Assembly (NCBI GenBank): GCA_946629525.1
Contig: CAMOXU010000015.1
Span: 1-38,366, forward strand
Direction of reading: 5' to 3'
DNA: 38,366 nt
DNA from: an uncultured Clostridia bacterium
GTDB taxonomy: Bacteria; Bacillota; Clostridia; Lachnospirales; Lachnospiraceae
Under the pieces are notes generated by a model that saw only the letters and a list, made by a program, of their open reading frames with translations, was not told where the DNA came from and did no database searches. Below, in pieces: positions 33,203-38,366 of the stretch. The first letter of the stretch is position 1, and every line of letters begins with the position of its first letter. A program made the translations under genes and the position numbers.

Positions 33203-34207
33203 TCATTCTTCACTCATCGCGATCCCCAGGTGACGATATGCAGCGGGAGAAGCCATCCGGCCTCTCGGGGTTCTGTTCAGAAAACCGATTTTCAGAAGGT
33301 AGGGTTCATACACATCCTCGATTGTTCCCGGGTCCTCCCCTATGGAAGCCGCGAGCGTCTCAAGGCCGACCGGACCGCCGGAGAACTTCAGGATCATGGT
33401 CTCAAGGATCCTGCGGTCGAGCATTTCGAGGCCGTATTGATCGACATCGAGCAGATCCAGCGCGTCACAGGCGACATTCTCCGTGATCACTCCGTCGTAG
33501 CGGACCTGCGCGAAGTCACGGATCCTCTTCAGGAGCCGGTTGGCAAGTCTCGGCGTCCCACGGGATCTCCTGGCAAGCTGCATCGCTCCCTTTTCATCGA
33601 TCTGTACGTCAAGAAGCTTTGCCGACCTCGTTACGATCTCCATGAGCTCTTCCGGTGAATAATATTCGAGGTGGCCGATCACACCGAACCGGTCACGAAG
33701 CGGAGCTGTAAGCATTCCCGGCCGGGTCGTCGCGCCGACCAGCGTGAACTGCGGCAGATCGAGTCGGATCGACCGGGCAGCAGCCCCCTTGCCGATCACG
33801 ATATCGATCGCAAAATCCTCCATGGCAGGGTAGAGGACCTCCTCCACCTGTCTGTTCAGCCGGTGGATCTCGTCGACGAAAAGGATATCCCCGGGCTGCA
33901 GATTGTTGAGGATCGCCGCCATCTCGCCCGGCTTCTCGATCGCCGGTCCGCTCGTCACCTTCATATGCGTTCCCATCTCGTTGGCGATGATCCCGGCGAG
34001 TGTTGTCTTGCCAAGGCCCGGAGGTCCGTAAAAAAGGACGTGGTCGAGCGCATCCCCCCGCTGCTTTGCGGCCTCAATATAGACCTTCAGATTTGCCTTG
34101 GTCTTCTCCTGGCCGATGTAATCCGCGAGCAGCTGAGGTCTCAGGCTCTGTTCGATCTTTTTGTCCTCTATGGTCGCCTCTGTCGTTATTTTTCTCTTCA
34201 CAGGCAT
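33203..34207 (-). CDS. ruvB: Holliday junction branch migration ATPase RuvB
   Basis: AAA+ motor of the RuvAB branch migration complex. The 334-residue protein starts with a short basic region and then [20 protein letters not shown]. Walker A is GPPGLGKTT, Walker B is [10 protein letters not shown], and the sensor block is [11 protein letters not shown]. The C-terminal winged helix contains [18 protein letters not shown] 34207 has GGAG about nine bases upstream. It is separated from ruvA by 237 bases of repeat-containing sequence, although the two are usually adjacent or overlapping. Confidence 0.98.
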   Translation of the reverse strand: MPVKRKITTEATIEDKKIEQSLRPQLLADYIGQEKTKANLKVYIEAAKQRGDALDHVLFYGPPGLGKTTLAGIIANEMGTHMKVTSGPAIEKPGEMAAILNNLQPGDILFVDEIHRLNRQVEEVLYPAMEDFAIDIVIGKGAAARSIRLDLPQFTLVGATTRPGMLTAPLRDRFGVIGHLEYYSPEELMEIVTRSAKLLDVQIDEKGAMQLARRSRGTPRLANRLLKRIRDFAQVRYDGVITENVACDALDLLDVDQYGLEMLDRRILETMILKFSGGPVGLETLAASIGEDPGTIEDVYEPYLLKIGFLNRTPRGRMASPAAYRHLGIAMSEE

Positions 34208-34444
34208 TTTCAGTATCTCCGTTTATTCTTCATCGTGCACTACTCGTGATTTTTCATAAGATACGCGCACAAAGTGAAACCAGCCTTCATCGTGAGTACA
34301 ATCTCGTGATGGAGAATAGATCTCATCGGAAGCTGCAAAGCAGCTTTCGAAATAAAGGCTTCATAGCAAGCCAAATCAGGTTCATGAATTCGCACAGCGG
34401 TTCCGTTAATAAGCGACTCCCGCGGATAAGCCGCCGCGCCGCAC
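34208..34444. repeat. Repeat-filled gap between ruvA and ruvB
   Basis: An a-type hairpin (TCG-g-AAGCTGC, AAA loop, GCAGCTT-t-CGA) is perfect at 34326–34350. A GGCTT/AAGCC hairpin follows (about 34354–34369). A degenerate b-type element on the minus strand (GGAACCGCT…GCGAA) lies at about 34375–34412. A segment with AGTGAAAC and TTCATCGTGAGT (34270–34298) matches the reverse complement of about 23876–23905. No gene is present. Confidence 0.65.
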
Positions 34445-35053
34445 TCATAAGAGTTCCCTTAGCGCCGCCTTCAGCAGGTCCTCCACATCAGTGTGCCCTG
34501 CCGCCTTTGCAGCGCGTACTGCCTTCAGAGCCTGTGCATTGGGATACCCGAGAGCCGTGAGCGCAAGAACAGCTTCGGACTGCGGGCTGTCCTTCCCCGA
34601 TGCGCTCTCCTTCTCTTCCGTATGCGAAGCTTTCTGCTCGAATGCGTCCATCAGATCCACTTTGTCCTTCAGCTCAAGAATGATCTTCTGGGCCGTCTTT
34701 TTCCCGATTCCGGGCGCTTTGGAAATGGTCGCCGCATCGTCCGACAGAACGGCAAATCGCAGCGTGTCCGCACCCAGCGCAGAGAGGATCGCGACACCGG
34801 CCTTCGGGCCGACACCGCTGACACCGAGAAGCTTTCTGAACATGTCAAGGTCATCCTGTGAGAGAAAACCGTAGAGCTGCATCGCGTCCTCGCGCACCGA
34901 GAAGTAGGTATAGATCTTGACGGAATCCCCCGTCCCGATCTCACCGTCAAGGATCGATGCAGGGACTGTGACCCTGTATCCGATTCCGTTGTTCTCCACT
35001 ATGAGGCTCTCCTCCTCGATCGCAGTGACAACTCCTTTTATATATGCATACAT
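34445..35053 (-). CDS. ruvA: Holliday junction DNA-binding protein RuvA
   Basis: Tetrameric junction-binding subunit that loads RuvB. The 202-residue protein has the OB fold at the N-terminus (MYAYIKGVVTAIEEESLIVENNGIGYRV). Two helix-hairpin-helix motifs follow (LLGVSGVGPKAGVAIL and KAPGIGKKTAQKIILEL). A C-terminal RuvB-binding domain follows a Ser/Lys/Glu linker. Start ATG 35053 follows GGAGG at six bases. Confidence 0.98.
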   Translation of the reverse strand: MYAYIKGVVTAIEEESLIVENNGIGYRVTVPASILDGEIGTGDSVKIYTYFSVREDAMQLYGFLSQDDLDMFRKLLGVSGVGPKAGVAILSALGADTLRFAVLSDDAATISKAPGIGKKTAQKIILELKDKVDLMDAFEQKASHTEEKESASGKDSPQSEAVLALTALGYPNAQALKAVRAAKAAGHTDVEDLLKAALRELL

Positions 35054-35140
35054 AAAGAACCTCCGTTATGAACGCCGCTCCGCCGGAGCAGACAGTTTTC
35101 CTTCCCCGCAAAGGCGCAGTCTTCGCGCTCCCCCGCAGAC

Positions 35141-35656
35141 TCAGTACTCCCCTTCCGCGTAAATTCGCGGAAGTACGATCCTGTCGGCAAGGCCCACCAG
35201 GATTCCGGCGGCAAGCCCCGCCAGCATGAGGACCGGAAGATACCACCTCCAGGGAAAACCTTCCAGGACAAGCACTGCGACAACGACCTGGGCGACATTG
35301 TGGACGACGCCGCCGAGCGCGCTCACACCGATAATTCCGAACGCGCGGGTCCGCTTTATGATTGCCATCGCGACCAGACTGGCAGCCGCGCCGCTCATAC
35401 TGTAGACAATGCTGAACATGTTCCCGAATAGGAAGCCGATGATCAGAACGCGCAGCACTGTGACCGTCATTGCCTCGAACGGCCCATACAGATAGAGGAC
35501 AGCCGCGATCACAAGATTGGCCAGTCCCAGCTTCATCCCGGGGATCGGAACAGGAACGGGGATAAGGGCTTCTATATAACCGCAGATCACTGCCACTGCG
35601 AGGAGCAGACCCAGATATGCAATTTTTTCGCTGTTTCCCTTAATTCCTCTCCGCAT
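35141..35656 (-). CDS. Gx transporter family protein (HepS1-like)
   Basis: A 171-residue membrane protein with about five hydrophobic segments, of the Gx transporter family. It is often annotated as heptaprenyl diphosphate synthase component I, and resembles ECF-type substrate-binding membrane components. The conserved start is KIAYLGLLLAVAVICGYIE, followed by LIPVPVPIPGMKLGLANLV and FGNMFSIVYSMSGA. The substrate is unknown. Its start lies 70 bases inside the NusG-domain-II gene, which is its usual upstream partner. Confidence 0.85.
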   Translation of the reverse strand: MRRGIKGNSEKIAYLGLLLAVAVICGYIEALIPVPVPIPGMKLGLANLVIAAVLYLYGPFEAMTVTVLRVLIIGFLFGNMFSIVYSMSGAAASLVAMAIIKRTRAFGIIGVSALGGVVHNVAQVVVAVLVLEGFPWRWYLPVLMLAGLAAGILVGLADRIVLPRIYAEGEY

Positions 35657-36093
35657 TCGCGCTTAAACCCTCTTCTTCCCTCCATCGGGAAGACTGCAGC
35701 CTTCCTGACGGATGCGATCACATCCGGCGCATCCTCCGTGCTCTCAGCGCTTACGATCTTCAGGATCACTTTATTCGGAAGACAGACGATGCACCCGCCC
35801 CGCGAATCAATATGCGCGCTGTGCACACAGATCTGATCCGGGCAGTTCGCCTCGGCCATATATACCTCCCCGTCCTCTATCCGGCATGTATTGCCGTCCC
35901 CGATCCCGATCACGCGATCTTCCGTGAGCGGGTAGGTACCGAGGATCCTTCCGTCAGCGCTGATCTCGAGCCTCGCACTGCTCCCGTCATGCGAAAGAAG
36001 ATTCACGGCGAGCATAATGCATGGAACGAGCGCCAGAACGAGGATAAGCACCATATCTGATTTTCTCAGGAATTTACTGATGTTTTCCGGCAC
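35587..36093 (-). CDS. NusG domain II-containing membrane-anchored protein
   Basis: A 168-residue protein with one N-terminal membrane segment (about 13–33) and an extracytoplasmic NusG domain II-like fold. The conserved core is EANCPDQICVHSAHIDSRGGCIVCLPNKVILKI (about 81–113), with paired cysteines. The family usually pairs with a Gx transporter and with flavin- or electron-transfer-linked genes; its role is not established. The C-terminal tail of about 30 residues lies within the overlap with the next gene. The start is GTG 36093 with AGAGGG at seven bases. Confidence 0.85.
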   Translation of the reverse strand: MPENISKFLRKSDMVLILVLALVPCIMLAVNLLSHDGSSARLEISADGRILGTYPLTEDRVIGIGDGNTCRIEDGEVYMAEANCPDQICVHSAHIDSRGGCIVCLPNKVILKIVSAESTEDAPDVIASVRKAAVFPMEGRRGFKRECGEELRETAKKLHIWVCSSQWQ

Positions 36094-36127
36094 TACTCAT
36101 CCCTCTGTCGAATACATGTTTTTTTGG

Positions 36128-36336
36128 AAGCTGCTTAGCAGCTTACGAGAAGATATATTATGAGAACCGCTTCGCGAACCTCATAATCATAATTCGGCCG
36201 ATACATCGGCCTTTTTCTCGGAAGCTGCTTCGCAGCTTACGAGAAGATATATTACAGGAACCGCTTCGCGAACCCTGTAATCATAATTCGGCCGATACAT
36301 CGGCCTTTTCTCGGAAGCTGCTTCGCAGCTTACGAG
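36128..36336 (+). repeat. Tandem array of three-hairpin units, about 93–94 base period
   Basis: Each unit has hairpin a (AAGCTGC, loop, GCAGCTT), hairpin b and hairpin c (GGCCGAT-ac-ATCGGCC followed by T4–5). The a stems start at 36128, 36222 and 36315, giving periods of 94 and 93. Hairpin b is ATTATGAG/CTCATAAT in unit 1 (36157–36187) and ATTACAGG/CCTGTAAT in unit 2 (36251–36281). The three differing pairs are all compensated. Hairpin c with its T-run reads as a plus-direction terminator at 36196–36216 and 36290–36309. The third unit contains only hairpin a. Confidence 0.85.
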
Positions 36337-36391
36337 AAGATATCTTATCACACATTCCGTAAAATCTCCACGCAAAAGGAAAATCGCTTCG

Positions 36392-36420
36392 TTGTAAAAG
36401 ATTTAGACGGGTCTTATAAT
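36392..36420 (+). promoter_or_regulatory. Promoter for the YprB-like gene
   Basis: TTGTAA (36392–36397) is exactly 17 bases from a perfect TATAAT (36415–36420). The expected start falls at about 36427, at the first base of the next hairpin. The same TTGTAA is used before zapA. Confidence 0.8.
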
Positions 36421-36425
36421 GAGTC

Positions 36426-36457
36426 TTATCGGAAGTTCCGTAAGGAACTACCGATAA
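36426..36457 (+). repeat. a-type hairpin at the expected transcript start
   Basis: TTATCGG-a-AGTTCC, loop GTAA, then GGAACT-a-CCGATAA form a long near-perfect stem. It has the a-type layout (outer stem, unpaired A, inner stem) but different inner pairs from AAGCTGC/GCAGCTT, again with compensation. Confidence 0.7.
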
Positions 36458-36510
36458 AAGGCCTGCGAAGCAAGCCGAATTATGATTACAGGGTTCGCGA
36501 ATCTGTTTCC

Positions 36511-36530
36511 GCCGACAGATCGGCCTTTTT
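36511..36530 (+). terminator. Terminator-like hairpin in the leader of the YprB-like gene
   Basis: GCCGA (36511–36515) and TCGGC (36520–36524) with a CAGA loop are followed by C and TTTTT (36526–36530). It lies between the promoter and the gene and resembles hairpin c of the array. It could act as an attenuator. Confidence 0.5.
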
Positions 36531-36554
36531 CGAAAGATGCCTCGCATCTTCCGA
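36530..36554 (+). repeat. a-type hairpin upstream of the YprB-like ribosome-binding site
   Basis: TCG-a-AAGATGC, loop CTC, GCATCTT-c-CGA. It has the layout of the other a-type hairpins, with an inner pair changed on both arms. It starts directly at the T-run of the preceding terminator-like hairpin. Confidence 0.65.
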
Positions 36555-36579
36555 TCAGATCTATATAAAGGAAGACCCC

Positions 36580-37539
36580 ATGATACAGGAAATAAAAAAC
36601 ACATCTCACATCGCGCACGCAGCCTCCCTCGGACAGAAAAGCTGCGTCCTCGATATCGAGACCGACACCCGCTATTACAGAACAAGTCACTTCAAAAATG
36701 TCCGGCTGGCAGATACCGCAAGGGAACTCATCTGGACCCCGGAGAAGGAAAGCGACGAATATGACCTTCTGATCGCTCTTTCCGAATCGCTCTCCCCATA
36801 CGACACGGTCCTTACTTTCAGCGGAACGGGCTTTGATATTCCTCATCTCGGCAGGAAATACCACGCCTACCGTCTCTCAGATCCGCTCCTGTCCATGCAC
36901 CATGACGATCTCTACTATATACTTCGGGAATACAATGCAGTCCTTCCTTCCCGCCGGCATCGTCTGACTGATTATCTGTCTCTCTTTGACGAATGCGGTT
37001 CCCTCGAAGGTGACGCTCAGAAAGCACTCTTCATCTCACAGATCATGAACCTCTCCTGCCTGAAGGAAGGAAAATTCCATGCGAAGATCCTGGAGTTCTC
37101 CTCCCCTGAGACCGATTCTCTGAAAGCGGACTTCGAGGATCCTGCGAAAGCGGACTCCGGTAATCCTCCCTCTGAGGGAGTCCTCTCGGTCCTGCTCCTT
37201 CCGGATCTCCCCATCAGCTTCCGCACGAGCTGCTCGGACGGAGCTTTCCGGCTCGAGCCGGGCCCCGAGATCGGGACGCTTCTGCTCCGAATCCGGGCTT
37301 CGGGCGGTTCCTTTCAAATGTTCCATTCCGACTTCGAGAACTACGACTATCTTCCGGGCGAGGGATATGCCGTCCACAGATCCCTCACAGCCTACGTGTC
37401 CTCCGACAGAAAGAGAAAGGCTTCCCGTGACAACTGCTATACGCCCGTGCCCTGCGGAACGATCCTGAACGGAGATGAAAAGACGCTTGTGAAATTCAGC
37501 AGATCCGCAATAGAATTTCTACTCACGAAACCTTCCTGA
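36580..37539 (+). CDS. YprB-like ribonuclease H-fold (DEDD-type) protein
   Basis: A 319-residue protein resembling the YprB ribonuclease H-like family, related to DEDD 3'–5' exonucleases. The first acidic motif is VLDIETDT (about residue 24), followed by TVLTFSGTGFDIPHLGRKY. A third motif is likely around HRLTDYLSLFDECG. The last catalytic acid is not clearly visible, so nuclease activity is uncertain. The C-terminal half (about 160–319) is not recognised. ATG 36580 follows AAAGGAAG. The gene is alone on the plus strand and has its own promoter and a hairpin-rich leader. Confidence 0.75.
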   Translation: MIQEIKNTSHIAHAASLGQKSCVLDIETDTRYYRTSHFKNVRLADTARELIWTPEKESDEYDLLIALSESLSPYDTVLTFSGTGFDIPHLGRKYHAYRLSDPLLSMHHDDLYYILREYNAVLPSRRHRLTDYLSLFDECGSLEGDAQKALFISQIMNLSCLKEGKFHAKILEFSSPETDSLKADFEDPAKADSGNPPSEGVLSVLLLPDLPISFRTSCSDGAFRLEPGPEIGTLLLRIRASGGSFQMFHSDFENYDYLPGEGYAVHRSLTAYVSSDRKRKASRDNCYTPVPCGTILNGDEKTLVKFSRSAIEFLLTKPS

Positions 37540-37630
37540 CAGCGAGGCAGCTCCTGCGCAGGATATCTGAATACGCCGGCACGCCTTGCGTTCACGAAGA
37601 CGGAACAACGCAGCTTTCCGGCCTTAACGC

Positions 37631-37668
37631 AAAAAAAGAAGCGGCTCACTAACGCCGCTTCTTTCTCT
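37631..37668 (-). terminator. Bidirectional terminator between the YprB-like and S1 genes
   Basis: GAAGCGGC (37638–37645) and GCCGCTTC (37654–37661) form a stem, extended by A/T pairs, around an eight-base loop. A seven-base A-run (37631–37637) on the left gives a T-run for the minus-strand S1 gene. TTTCTCTTT on the right serves the plus-strand gene. The two genes converge here. Confidence 0.9.
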
Positions 37669-37674
37669 TTACAA

Positions 37675-38366
37675 TTATTCGACCGGAATATCGATGGTCG
37701 GTTCCTCATCTTCCGGATCGGTGTAGACCGGAGCATCGTCATACTGTGCTCTGTCCTGCTCAAGCTGCTTTACGGAAAGCGAGATCTTGTGCTCGTCTGC
37801 ATTGAAATCGACGACCTTCGCCTCGATCTCCTGTCCGATAGAAAGGACATCCGACGGCTTGTCGATATGCTCTCTTGCGATCTGAGAGACATGAAGGAGT
37901 GCATCGACTCCCGGAAGAAGCTCTACGAATGCACCGAAGTCTGTCATACGTGCAACACGTCCGACAACAACGCTGCCTACGCCGAAGTTCTCCGCTGCCT
38001 CAAGCCACGGATTCTGGTTCGGGAACTTGAGGGAGAGTGCAATCTTCTCGCCCTTGATATCCTTGATGAGAACTGTAAGCTCATCGCCGTTGTGGAAAAT
38101 CTTCTTCGGATTCTCAACGCGGCCCCAGGACATCTCGGAAATGTGAAGCAGACCGTCTGCTCCGCCCAGATCTACGAACGCGCCGAAATCTGTGACGTTC
38201 TTGACAACACCGTCAACGATATCGCCGGGCTGAATTCTGGCAAAGAGTTCTCTCGCAGCTTCTGCCTTGCGGGCAACGAGGATCTGACGGCGGTCGCCGA
38301 TAATCCTTCTCCTGCGCGGATTGAACTCGGAGATAACAAATTCGATTTCCTGATCCTGATACTTAT
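37675..38366 (-). CDS. rpsA: S1 RNA-binding domain protein (ribosomal protein S1 type), 3' part
   Basis: The frame stays open to the window edge, so the gene is partial at its 5' end; 229 codons are visible. The visible protein ends one S1 domain (EIEFVISEFNPRRRRIIGDR). A full S1 domain follows (GDIVDGVVKNVTDFGAFVDL…GLLHISEMSWG), then another (VGSVVVGRVARMTDFGAFVEL…ALLHVSQIA), then an acidic tail (DPEDEEPTIDIPVE). The likely role is mRNA binding on the 30S subunit. In many Clostridia this protein is fused to IspH; that part, if present, lies outside the window. Confidence 0.92.
   Translation of the reverse strand, partial: KYQDQEIEFVISEFNPRRRRIIGDRRQILVARKAEAARELFARIQPGDIVDGVVKNVTDFGAFVDLGGADGLLHISEMSWGRVENPKKIFHNGDELTVLIKDIKGEKIALSLKFPNQNPWLEAAENFGVGSVVVGRVARMTDFGAFVELLPGVDALLHVSQIAREHIDKPSDVLSIGQEIEAKVVDFNADEHKISLSVKQLEQDRAQYDDAPVYTDPEDEEPTIDIPVE

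Larger units (their letters stand above)
36094..36579. other. Divergent gap with tandem hairpin repeats and a promoter
   Basis: About 490 bases between the NusG-domain-II gene (minus) and the YprB-like gene (plus). The left half is a tandem array of three-hairpin units. The right half contains a strong plus-strand promoter, two further a-type hairpins and a terminator-like hairpin before the YprB-like start. No gene is present. No clear promoter for the minus-strand genes was seen. Confidence 0.7.

Noticed and set aside
36128-36336. CRISPR-like array
   Set aside because: The whole 93–94 base unit repeats, including the would-be spacers. There are only two complete units and a partial third, and no cas genes are present.

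Overview
The window looks like a chromosomal housekeeping segment of a moderately GC-rich Clostridia member, most likely Lachnospiraceae. I base this on gene content: GerW/YtfI, an Asp23–FakA pair, RecU, ZapA, short-form HisG with HisZ, a zinc-ribbon L28, a radical SAM/DUF2344 pair beside RNase G, and a Gx-transporter/NusG-domain-II pair. No plasmid, phage, insertion sequence, CRISPR array, rRNA or tRNA was recognised. Nearly all genes lie on the minus strand; only rpmB and a YprB-like nuclease gene are on the plus strand.

Layout from left to right, with minus-strand genes transcribed right to left. Positions 1–4253 hold RNase G, a DUF2344 protein and a B12-binding-type radical SAM protein. 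Positions 4362–8785 hold a histidine cluster in the order hisZ, hisG, hisD, hisIE; the last is fused to a HisF-like domain that appears to lack both catalytic aspartates. Positions 8855–11606 hold recU, lepB, an RluA-type pseudouridine synthase and a small membrane protein. Positions 11718–16296 hold a HAD phosphatase, an RsmF-type rRNA methyltransferase, a small alarmone synthetase and pepD. Positions 16582–21117 hold a coiled-coil protein, coaD, rsmD, mgsA and recG. Positions 21519–23653 hold fakA and asp23, followed by plus-strand rpmB. Positions 24570–32176 hold a tightly packed wall and sporulation group: a U32 protein, FtsW/RodA, a class B PBP, an unknown small protein, YtfI and GerW. 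Then come zapA, ruvB, ruvA, a Gx-transporter, a NusG-domain-II protein, the YprB-like gene and the 3' part of a ribosomal protein S1 gene.

Many neighbours overlap by ATGA, TGATG or TAATG, or abut closely (radical SAM/DUF2344, rluA/lepB/recU, rsmF/HAD, mgsA/rsmD, U32/ftsW, ytfI/gerW). This points to translationally coupled operons.

I found no obvious new multi-gene system. The most unusual material is between genes. There is a tandem array of hairpin repeats at about 36.13–36.34 kb whose stems differ by compensatory changes, and relatives of these hairpins sit upstream of zapA, between ruvA and ruvB and near rpmB. A second family of GC-rich palindromic repeats occurs at several loci. The radical SAM gene has a perfect Shine-Dalgarno separated from its AUG by a terminator-like hairpin. 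All repeat and structure claims were read by eye; no folding or search program was run.
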